This document shows positions 49,801 through 64,000 of a stretch of DNA of 64,000 nt, piece by piece. This stretch comes from Solanum dulcamara. Its lineage: Eukaryota; Streptophyta; Magnoliopsida; Solanales; Solanaceae. Both the position numbers and the translations under genes were made by a program. Positions within the stretch are counted from its first letter, which is position 1. Each line of letters begins with the position of its first letter. Under the pieces are notes generated by a model. It saw nothing but the letters and a program-made list of their open reading frames with translations. It searched no databases and was not told where the DNA came from. The stretch is from assembly GCF_947179165.1 (NCBI RefSeq), contig NC_077245.1:511001-575000 (forward strand). Direction: 5' to 3'.

Positions 49801-52800
49801 TTTCTGAAGAGCTTTTATTCCCTTATGGGCGATGCTGTTGAATCTTTTCACCAGAGGGTTTTTTCCTTTGTCCATCTATTAGTGTAAATATCATGACGAG
49901 AGTGTTTCTTGTGAACTTGATAATATTACTTCCAGAGTGCTGTGTGCTCGCATGAAATGGATTGACATAACAAAGTGTTATAGGTATTTTAAACCCTAAA
50001 ATACTACATTCCTTAATCTGCTATTCTTTTTTATTATCTTAGGAGCTGCCATTCAGTGTGGAAGAATTTCTAAAACAAACTCCATATGTCTCAGCTGGTG
50101 GAATCATGTTAGGATCAAAGAAGACCACTGTATTCATTGTTGATGCTAACACCGGGAAACTAATCCAGTCATTTAGATCGGATGTGTTTCCTTTAGAAGG
50201 TGATACAGATGTTGGACAAAATCCAATTGTACCAAGGGAGGATGTTGAAGGATGGGCAGAAGCGCAAGATACAGACTCAGAAGCTGTTAATCCACTCTAC
50301 ATTATGAGAACCGATTATGCTCTGAAATATACTTCTTCGAAGACTGGAAAGGTTTTATGGTACTTAATGTTTGCTGATTTTGAGGCTTCACAGCAATGTA
50401 AACGAATTGAGAGTTTTCTTGGTTATCCTTCTGACCAAGAGGATCAATTGAATTCTGAATGTGGAGTTTGTCCTACAAAGCCAGCTGTTCACCGAGTCCG
50501 GAATCTTAGATCATTAGAATCACTTTTTGCATCTGGTAGGCCACAGAATGCTCTTTCTGGAGATGTGGCGCTTTCTACTTATATCAATCCTGCATTAAAA
50601 CCAGTTACTGAGTTGGTGGAATTACCTCCAAACAAAAGATCTGCTATAATCCATTCTCCTCCATCTATGACTAAAGAATTTGGGCTCATGCGTCTGCCTA
50701 GTGGAGATAATGGTCATATAAATAAAGTCACGAACTCTGATGCTTTAGTACACTCCTATAGCTGGAATTCTGTTGTACTAAATACATTCATGCTGCTCAT
50801 TGCAGCTTTCTCTTTTACTTATACTGTGCTGTGGAAAAGGTGGAAGTCGCACAAGCAGGCTACAGATCCCAAATTGCAAGCTGTAACCTCAAAAAAGAAG
50901 AAATCTCGAAAGTCAGGTTTCAGTAAGAGCAGTACCCGTAATGAGAAGAATAAGAATAATAGTCATAATGATGACACTGAAGTAAGTGGTGTCGTTGCTG
51001 ACATTGGAAAGAGTGGGAAGGTTTTGGAGCTGAATTTATGCAAGTATGATAGTCTTGTATATCATCGGAAGATTGGTAAGTTATTGGTTTCTAACACTGA
51101 AATAGCTAAGGGGAGCAATGGCACTATCGTACTCGAGGGAATCTATGATGGTCGTCCTGTAGCTGTTAAACGCCTCATCCAGACTCATCACGAAGTGGCT
51201 TTGAAAGAAATTCAAAATCTTATTGCCTCTGACCAACACCCAAATATTGTTCGTTGGTATGGAGTGGAGTATGATCAGGATTTTGTTTACCTGGCTCTTG
51301 AGCGTTGCACTTGTAGCTTATATGAGTTTATATCATCAGTCTCCAGCTCCTACCAAAAGCAATTTTCTGGAAATGACCAGGATGCCGGTTGTTTAAGTGA
51401 CTGCACTGTAAAAGTTCAGTGGAAATGTGGAGACAAGGATGACTTCCTGTTATGGAAGCCCAGTGGATATCCTTCAGCTCACTTGTTAAAATTGATGAGG
51501 TAGTTTTATTGTCATGATCGGTTTCTGATTTACTTTTATTAATCTGAATTCTTTCATGTGTGTGGTGACTCACTTCAATATCAAGTGCTTTTTTCCATGG
51601 ATCGGTCAATACCAAGTGCATGATCTGTGGCTTTCTCAGCAACATGACTCTAAACTGATAGTCACCACTCTCGTAAGCTGGGTAATCTGTACAATTTTCG
51701 TTTGAACTAACCATGCCTGAGAAACAGCTTCTCTTGGATTGTCTGGCTCTGGGGGCATGTCTAACTGGACTTCTTGAATGTTTATCCATCTCTTATTCAT
51801 ATTTTACAGACTGTTCTCGTCAAGTTTTTCTTGAAGAAAAATTGATCGAACAGTGTGACATAGGAAATGTTCATGTTAGCTTGAATTTTTTATATTAACA
51901 GAGTTGGATACAGAAATAGTTAGCATATATTGTAGCTGGTTACTCTATAGCTTTTACTTGAGAAATAAAAAAATTATGTAAAGGTCCAGATTTGAACTAG
52001 AATAGACCAGTAAGGTTTACGTTGAAATAGTTCTTGTATATATGTACAGAATTATTTCAAGAATAATATAGTGATATATGTTTAACAACCCCCCACCCCC
52101 CACCCCACCCCACCCCACACAAAATAAATAAATAAATTATGTTGACAATTGTTTAATTTAAATTTTTTTGCTTAGTGAACTCTTAGAGGTAACTCATGCT
52201 TTTATTAATCGAATTACACTAGAAATGAGTTCTAAAAAAGTAATTATTTATAGTGAATGATGTCAGAGGAGCTGTATCACAATGATCCTTGTCATACCTT
52301 GAGAATTGAAGATGGAGGATTTGTTACTACATGTAACTTGCGGACAATTCAATGACGGCTCGCAGGCAAATGAATCACAGCCTTTGGAACATATAAGCTG
52401 AGAATTCTCGCATCTATACTGCTAAAGCATCTAATAGGCTGTTATCAGAATTTCTGTAGCATTCAGCTTCTGTTCCGTTTTAGAGTGGGATTCCCATGAA
52501 GCCTTTGAAGTATTTCGCTCATCTTTGTCTGAGAGTACTATATTATTTTGATCTCACAAAAAATAAAGGCAATTAGCCTCTGGATCATTTATTGAACCAC
52601 ATCTTATTAATTTGTTTACCCTTTTGAGCAAATACATACTAATGTTTCCTTCACATTTTAGGATGTTGCCCTCTCGGTGCTTGCATATTAGATGCTTTAT
52701 ATCTTTTACCTGTTTTTTCCTTTCACCACTATTTAGTTACAGCTTTTTCAGACGTATTTGAGAGGCATTCAGATTTAACAATTGAGCCCTTTCATGATTG

Positions 52801-54167
52801 CTAATGGCAGAGATATGGTTCTTGGCCTTGCTCATTTGCATGAACTGGGAATTGTACACCGTGACTTGAAGCCTCAGAATATTCTTATAGTAAAAGAGAG
52901 ATCTATAAGTGCAAAGCTTTCAGATATGGGCATCAGCAAGCACCTTGCAGGGGACATGTCTTCGTTAACCAAAAATTCCACTGGTAAGCCTTAGTTCCAG
53001 AAGTTGCATTTTTTTCTCTTGTAACAATTGACATTTCCTAGTTCATTACCCAGCCCCAATGCTACCTTATTTTCCCTGAGTGAAGGATGAGGAAGAATAT
53101 AAGTTCCATTCACTATCTTTTTGTCCCAATTTTTTTGAAAAGCTTCTATTCCTTTCAATTTGGAATTGATAATCTATATATTTCTATAGTGATTAGTGAA
53201 GCCATGCGGTGGAGGCATTTCATCTGCAAATAGGGATATCTTTGAAAAAACCTTCTTCTGCATATCTATTTGCATCTATTGTACATGCATGGATGTCACT
53301 CATCCCGTGTTATTGCTGTCCTACAATATCTGTAGGCTCTGGGAGTTCAGGTTGGCAAGCACCTGAGCAACTTCGTCATGAACGGCAGACACGTGCTGTG
53401 GATTTATTCAGTTTAGGTTGTGTACTCTTTTTCTGCATAACCGGGGGAAAACATCCATACGGAGATAGTTTTGAACGTGATGTAAATATAGTTAACAATC
53501 AAAAAGATTTATTCCTTATAGAGAATATTCCAGAGGCAGCAGATCTCATCAGTGCACTCCTACATCCATATCCAGAGCTAAGGTAATGGCATCATGGTTT
53601 CCAAATTCTTGGTATAGTAGTAGTTCCCTGATATTATAACTTTGTAAGTTCTGTGTCATTGATGTTATTTTTGTACTTCCACTGATGGCGGTGTATGCCT
53701 TTCTGTTACCCCATAGGCCAAAGGCAGTGGAGATATTGCATCATCCTTTCTTTTGGAATTCCGAGATACGGCTCTCATTCCTCCGGGACGCCAGTGATAG
53801 AGTAGAATTAGAGGATAGGGAGGATGGATCTGAACTTTTGGGAGCACTGGAAAGTGTTAAGACCGTGGCATTGGGTGGTCTGTGGAATGATAAAATGGAC
53901 AGTGCATTTATCAATGACATTGGTCGCTACAGGCGTTACAAATATGATAGTGTCCGCGATTTGTTGCGTGTTATCAGAAATAAGTTAAACCATTACAGAG
54001 AGCTTTCAAAGGAAATACAGGGAATTCTTGGACAGGTTCCTGAAGGATTTGAGAGTTATTTCTCCACCAGGTTTCCTAGACTTTTAATTGAGGTCTACAA
54101 AGTATTCCATACATATTGTTTAGATGAAGATATCTTTAAAAAATACTTCAAAGGCAATCAAATTTAG
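46837..54167 (+). CDS. IRE1: Serine/threonine kinase and endoribonuclease IRE1
   Basis: Six plus-strand exons: 46837-46991, 49495-49729, 50043-51499, 52811-52983, 53336-53582 and 53717-54167, giving 905 residues (Arabidopsis IRE1A/B 841 and 881). A signal peptide covers residues 1 to ~21. The luminal stress-sensing domain follows (SDTAIVAAPDGTVHLLDLKS, LYIMRTDYALKYTSSKTGK). A membrane span lies at ~374-395. The cytosolic kinase has K506 (RPVAVKRL), HRDLKPQN at 632-639, DMG at 654-656 in place of DFG (usual in plant IRE1), and GSSGWQAPEQL. The KEN RNase domain spans ~775-905 (RLSFLRDASDRVE, FSTRFPRLLIEVYKVF). IRE1 sits in the ER membrane, senses unfolded proteins, oligomerises and splices bZIP60 mRNA. 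Intron 1 holds SINE and LINE debris; intron 3 holds a C-rich tract. Confidence 0.95.
47121..47280 (+). mobile_element. SolS-like SINE, 3' part
   Basis: TGTCCTAGCTTTGGTGGATG, then CCATGGAATGTCGAGGTGCC, CTGTCTGGACACCACAGTTA and TCAAAATTTTTTTAAAA align with the copy at 61118-61267. It lies in IRE1 intron 1. Confidence 0.65.
47295..47355 (+). mobile_element. Degenerate Au SINE, 3' end
   Basis: ATCCAAATAGCCCACACCTA followed by ACTAGTTGAGGCGTAGCTGA and TTGATT matches the Au SINE 3' end with a small internal deletion. Plus strand, IRE1 intron 1. Confidence 0.5.
47400..47575 (+). mobile_element. SolS-like SINE
   Basis: Box B-like GCTTAAATCCCAGCTGAGGC, GTTCTTCCCGTCGGCCTAAG, TCTTGGTGGGCAG and GGCCACGGACACCACCATCC with an A-rich end match a common solanaceous SINE. 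IRE1 intron 1. Confidence 0.65.
47799..47920 (+). mobile_element. TS SINE
   Basis: GAGCCGAGGGTCTCCAGGAA, TACCTTGGTAGGAGTAAGGT, CTGCGTACATTCTACCCTCC, CCAGACCCCATGTTGTGGG and a (GTT)n tail give the best-preserved TS copy of the window. A further short TS-like scrap is at about 48079-48110. IRE1 intron 1. Confidence 0.88.
48574..48985 (-). pseudogene. LINE 3' end with reverse transcriptase C-terminal fragment
   Basis: The minus strand codes for KPIWRIIPNCIMWTIWMERN followed by KACFDGKKLQISRVK, the conserved C-terminal block of plant LINE ORF2. It then runs to TAATAAAATCCTTACC and an A-run at 48574, the usual LINE 3' end. 5'-truncated, in IRE1 intron 1, antisense to the gene. Confidence 0.8.
52089..52119 (+). 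repeat. C-rich tract, CCCCA repeats
   Basis: At least six C-runs of four to six separated by single A, in IRE1 intron 3. The minus strand is therefore G-rich with runs of four or more G, a canonical G-quadruplex pattern, and the plus strand can form an i-motif. Confidence 0.9.
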
Positions 54168-55080
54168 CTCAATACTAGCAACATTTTAAACCTTTGTACA
54201 TATTGTAATTTGTATATCTATAATCATGAATGATTGACAAAACAGTTGTTGTAAATGCTGACCTTTTCAACTACAGCTGATCATGTTCTTTCTATTTCCC
54301 TTTTTCTTCTATAGCTCATTGCCTCTATTCAGAGAGCACGTTTCTAGTAGCGCAGACTTTCTGCATTGTGATGCTTATAGTTGAATGCACCAGAGAAATA
54401 CCTTTTTGGAAATGTATATGAGGTCAATCAGTTGGATATTCACATGCTACAAATTTGTATGACTTAATGTTGTACAAAGTAGCAATGATGTTCTTGAATT
54501 AAAGGCTTTTGTTTCCCTGAGTTATTTCCCAACAAACAATAGCAAAGTGATCAACCCAAATTATTCTTCATACATCTTAGAAAAGCCCTACTGAACTAAA
54601 TTAAAGTGGAGGGTCTCTGAAAATGCACCAAGATAATGAATTCATTATTGTAATAGAACCTTTTTGTGCAGCACCTAAATCTCTTATCAGAAAGTGTAAC
54701 AAGAATAAGCTTATCAATATTTGTATATTTGCAAGTGCACCATTTTTTGCTGTTCCTTTGTCCTCCCACAAGTGAGTTCAGTGGAAGCTATAATGATAAA
54801 AGGGCTAAATGCATCTCTTTTGTTGACTTTTTCCCTCCTCTGGCAAGTGAGTTGGTGGAACTAATGATGACTAGGGAGGACTAAAGCAAGATTATGATTT
54901 TGTTAAATTGTGTAATCATTTTATTTAGAAGCTAAAATTATTGGAGAGAACTATTGTTTACGCACTCCTTCACATGCAAGCCTGATATTTTCTTAATGAG
55001 CCAAATATGTGATTTTATTTTTTTTAATTTATGAAGGATGGCGATAAGATTTGAACCCATGATAATTGCATGCTCTTATG
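54168..55080. other. IRE1 3' flank
   Basis: Probable 3' UTR of IRE1 in the first 100-200 bases. No gene recognised in the rest. Confidence 0.5.
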
Positions 55081-55280
55081 CAAAGGCGGATCTAAAATTT
55101 AAATTTTATAGATTCAACGTATATGGTTATTAGCAATGAACCCATTATATCTTTAAGGTAATGGGTTTATATCTACTATTTCTCAGTAATTTTTGTGATT
55201 TTTTACATACAAATTTATGCTATGTGTAGAAAGTATTGGGTTCTGATGAACTCGGTGTCAATAGGCTACATCCGCTTCTG
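55081..55280. mobile_element. hAT-type MITE (200 bp) with 8 bp target duplication
   Basis: Ends CAAAGGCGGATCTA and, inverted, CAGAAGCGGATGTAG form imperfect terminal inverted repeats. Identical CTCTTATG copies flank it at 55073-55080 and 55281-55288. Eight-base duplication and short inverted ends are diagnostic of hAT elements. Its interior (GTTATTAGCAATGAACCCAT, GTATTGGGTTCTGATGAACT) recalls a very common solanaceous repeat. Confidence 0.9.
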
Positions 55281-55288
55281 CTCTTATG

Positions 55289-55876
55289 TCATGTTGAATT
55301 GTGTATCCAGGCTATGTCTCAGTCCCAGTATAACTGATCATCCGAAAATACCATTTAAGCATCATTGGCTTGGTTATCTCATTTATTCTTGAATATTAGA
55401 AAATGCACACTTTTATTTACTTGATAATATCTTCAATAGAGACAAGACTTCAGCTACAACTGCTAATAGCACTCATCTTCCTTCCATTTGCAGTTGATTG
55501 CAACCTTATAAAGAGGCTACTTCCAAAAACTGAGGTGCAATGGTCAGCCTCTTATCAATGGATAAACTGTCTAAAGGCTACAATTCAGCAATGAATTTTC
55601 CCTTATCTCATCAAGCTTAAAATGCAGAAACTACAAATTAAAACACGACGACAAAATCACCACCATATCCACATGAAACCAAAGAGAATCAGAGTTGAAG
55701 CAAACTTTAGTTCCATCACTCTTCCCAGAAACAAGATATGATATTGATTATGTAAAGATTGTGCTAATATACAGTTGACAGCTGAATCTTATATCTGATG
55801 TGTAAAACGATTCTATGTTGTCAAAATTGAACACTTGGTAAGGACCCTATAAGAAATGTAAGCTGGCATAATTGAA
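55289..55876. other. Between the hAT MITE and GLR3.3
   Basis: Probable GLR3.3 3' UTR on the right. Nothing else recognised. Confidence 0.5.
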
Positions 55877-60921
<5,045 letters not shown>

Positions 60922-61117
60922 CCTAGATGAATGGCACAACAGGATCTTTGCGTGCTTAATAGCACTCATCCTACCACTTCCTTCTACAAGATATAATTCT
61001 TAAACTGTTAGGTTCATAGGAAAACAGCACATCACATCAAACCTCTAGAAAATTGACATCTAAAATATCCTTCAGGTTCATTGAGAAAGATCATATCACA
61101 TCAAAACTTTAGAAAAT
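60922..61117. other. GLR3.3 5' flank with short duplications
   Basis: Upstream of the ATG. A ~60 bp unit (ATCACATCAAA..., ...TAGAAAAT) occurs at about 61030 and 61093, and a related piece reappears at 61268 after the SINE. Confidence 0.55.
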
Positions 61118-61267
61118 CACAAGTTGATTTCTTCCCATTTGTTCTTGTCCTAGCCTTGGTGGATAGAGTTATCTGGTACTTGTTGCCTGGTGGGACGTGG
61201 AGGGTATCCCATGGAATTTGAGGTGTGTGAAAGCTGGCCCGGGCACCATGGTTATCATAAAAAAAAG
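61118..61267 (+). mobile_element. 5'-truncated SolS-like SINE with 13 bp target duplication
   Basis: TTCTTCCCATTTGTTCTTGT, CCTAGCCTTGGTGGATAGAG, GGTATCCCATGGAATTTGAG and CTGGCCCGGGCACCATGGTT with a poly-A end match a well-known solanaceous SINE. Direct repeats of AACTTYAGAAAAT at 61105-61117 and 61268-61280, one mismatch, flank it. Confidence 0.85.
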
Positions 61268-61280
61268 AACTTCAGAAAAT

Positions 61281-64000
61281 TGACATCTAAATATTTATAA
61301 CTCCCATACTTCAACATGTTATCGAGTAAATGCCATGAGAGTTGTACAAACTACAAAATCCCCACATCAACTTTATATACTAAGACTAAATATTGATCAA
61401 ACATACAAGCACTTACAAAATGAAGCAAGATCTTGTGCATATGAATAACATGAAAAAAGGGAAAGAGAAACAGTTGGCTTAACTGAAAAAAGGAATCAGA
61501 TTCTATGCTAAAATTAAAGCCCGACATAAGTACTCAATAGAGAGGAAGCATTATTGTGGACACCCAACTTTCCCGAATGAATTCTTTTCCTTTTGGTAAA
61601 AACTTTCCCAAATGAATTAAGCGTGAGAAAGAAGCAAAATAAAGCAGAGAAGGAGCAACATTCTTCTAGCCATAACTCAACAACATACCCAATGAACGTA
61701 TGGGAGGTCAGAGTGTACACAGACTTTTTTCTAGCTCGTGGAGGTAGCCATAACACAAGTACAAAAATAGATATCATAAGTGATGGACTCATAGTAACAA
61801 AAAAGGGGGAGCCACACAGGAACACATGCTCAGTGACAGCAACTTTACCGGTTTGCCAAGCCCATAGACTCATAGCAACAAGCAAAGGCAAAAAAATGGT
61901 TCTGACAGATTAAGAAAACCTTGAGACAAAGAAATACATTCATGACGAAAAAAAGTAGCAGACATAGTAAAAGATAAAAGAATCAAGAATGAATAGACTT
62001 AAAGTCAAGATTTTGAACAGACCCCTTTACCTCACAACCAAAATCCCTTTTTTCCTGGCTTGTATCTTCTTGTTCCTGCTAACAATGTTGATCAAACTAC
62101 TAAATTACTCTTTTCTTTAGCAGTTCGGAATGACCCTTTTAATTCTTTAACTGAAAAACCTCAAAAAGTTGAAATCTTTGTTGAGTAAAACTAGTAAAGT
62201 TCAGAACTTTGAGAAATCCAGTTACAGTATATAGGGAAATGCCCCAAATAATTCTTTTATTCAAAACTAAATTAGAAAGTCAAGATATTGGTTTTGTAAA
62301 AATGGGAAGTTTGAAACATGGGAAATCAATCAAGAAGAATTTACAGGAGGAGACAAGAAAGAAGGAAGACTCTTACAAGCACGTGAATAAGTTTTTTTTT
62401 ATTTTTATTATGTAGCTTCTCCCTCACAATAAAGCTCAACTATTTCAAATTCGTATTCTTAATCAAAAAGAAAAAATTAACAAAATTCATACTTAAAACT
62501 AGAATTCTAAGAGGCTAGAAAAATCCAATTAGCCAACAAAAAGGGAATTTTTTTCACGTTCATTTGGGTTGTACACCAATCACCGAAAGAATAAGAGTTT
62601 GTGATTTGGCCAAAGCAACGAATAAAGTGTCTTATCGTCATTAATTTTAAAGTTTAAAACTTAAAAATTTAAGTCAATTTGAAATTGTGTTTGGATATAA
62701 ATTTTATTTTTTTGTGAGTAAAAATAAAATTTCTTTCAAAAACTGATATAAGCAAGTTTTTCAAAAATTAAAAAATAAATTAAATTAAATTTTATAATCA
62801 AATAAATATTTGAAGATAAATTTTTAAATGTAGATTATCTTTTGGGGCGACAACTATTTCAGTTAATCAAACATTCTACAACTTGCCTAAAAATTCGCCA
62901 TTCAATAATTGCAATTTGTATTCATTTGGAAGGAACTCTAGCACTTGGAATGGAGTCGTGATCACTTTTTTTCTTCAAAGTAATGTGTGGATGAAAGAAA
63001 ATATCCCTACAGATATGAGGGCGGTGAGACTGCTTCATCTTTAATTAAAGATCTCGATTTAAGGGTGCTCGAGCACTCAAAAAAGTGTATATGGGTCCAT
63101 CCCTGTAGGCTCCGAACATCGAGTGGAAAAGCAAAAAAAAATATTGTGGCTGAGCTATAATTGAGGTTCAACAAAATTTAATAATTTTAATTTTATATTT
63201 ATATTAAAATATTCACTTACTATATAATAAATAATTTATTAAAAATTCAATAAATAAATTTAAAAACTTATGATATAAAGGACTCGAAGCCATTACATTC
63301 TTCATCCGAGGGTTGACTTTGACATCATTTGACTCCTGAGGTAAAATGATAATGGACATCACTGGTATTTTTTTTTATTAGTTGTATAAGCAAAGATCAT
63401 CTTTGTAATAAATCACATATTTATGGTATTTTGATAATTAATTAAATAAATTTAAATTCTTAAAGATTGTACTAGATAATACTTTTCATATAAAGTTAAA
63501 TAGTTTGAAATGTCTCAAATAAGAAGATTATCAATTGAGTGGGGTAAGCATATAAAATAAAATATAAAAGCTATTCTTAAAAAAATATATTGATTTAGTC
63601 TAAAAACTCTATTATAATAATCTTTTTTTTTTGGCTGTATTTTAACAATTAAGTTATTTCTATTTAATGAAAAATAGCAAATTGGTTTTGAGCTTATACT
63701 TCTTACTGTTTATGATATTGTATAGTGATTTATAATCACCTAAATATAGAGCTTGTTTCATTATCAAGGAAACATTAATTTAAATAAACAAAATCGAAGT
63801 TGTTGCTTCTAAGTATAATAAATTTCAAACATATAATGCAATCCATGCATAATCTTCAATTGTCAAAATTAGGTTGATTCTTTTTTTTTTATGTCTAAAT
63901 TGAAACTGTTATTTGTGTGTTTGACTTTTTTTTTGGTTTTTTTCTTGTTCCTTTTTCCTTTGCATTTAATATTATATTAATTTAATAAAAAAATAAAAAG
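61281..64000. other. Upstream intergenic region, no gene recognised
   Basis: A 125-codon minus-strand frame at 61514-61891 has hydrophobic stretches but no family I recognise and is not called. The rest is AT-rich, with poly-T runs and no clear repeat. Confidence 0.5.

Noticed and set aside
61514..61891. 125-codon minus-strand frame upstream of GLR3.3
   Set aside because: Hydrophobic but without recognisable motif, splice context or transit/signal organisation; could be a decayed element, not supportable as a gene.

Overview
The window is nuclear DNA from a dicot, almost certainly a member of the Solanaceae. It is AT-rich, its genes carry many GT-AG introns, and its repeats include tobacco/tomato-type TS SINEs with (GTT)n tails, other solanaceous SINEs, TRIM retrotransposons and Stowaway-like MITEs. 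All family names come from recalled protein and repeat families; no database was searched.

Nine protein-coding genes can be modelled exon by exon, all apparently intact. On the minus strand: a RING-H2 ATL ubiquitin ligase (1601-2203), the chloroplast outer-envelope pore OEP21 (7703-12166), the oligosaccharyltransferase subunit ribophorin I/OST1 (13416-18612), a thylakoid-lumen FKBP18-type immunophilin (19696-22317), a DHHC protein S-acyltransferase (23211-28603) and a glutamate receptor-like channel GLR3.3 (55877-60921). On the plus strand: a small chloroplast-envelope protein (36101-41265), the NADP-dependent GAPDH subunit GAPB (42288-45431) and the ER stress sensor IRE1 (46837-54167). In every spliced model the exon phases add up and the length is close to what is known for the family. 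OST1 and IRE1 both act at the ER (N-glycosylation and unfolded-protein sensing). OEP21, FKBP18, the envelope protein and GAPB are plastid proteins. Plant genes are not in operons, so this closeness is not evidence of shared function.

The rest is a layered record of transposon activity. 2204-7702 holds SINEs and a dead LINE reverse transcriptase. OEP21 intron 1 holds an ~83 bp minisatellite. 12167-13415 holds nested MITEs and a SINE. FKBP18 intron 1 holds a complete TRIM. The PAT introns hold a LINE fragment and a SINE with a 21 bp target duplication. 28604-36100 holds a second dead LINE, organelle-like DNA including a plastid rpoB fragment, and a 1162 bp Mutator-like element that has captured part of a proline-rich protein gene. 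Intron 1 of the envelope-protein gene holds a TRIM broken by an insert that itself carries a solo LTR. IRE1 intron 1 is full of SINE and LINE debris, and a hAT-type MITE lies between IRE1 and GLR3.3.

I found no unmistakably new biological system. The most unusual items are the gene-capturing Mutator-like element, whose removal rejoins an open reading frame; the dimeric intronic minisatellite; the retroelement nest at 36651-37781; and the C-rich tract in IRE1 intron 3.
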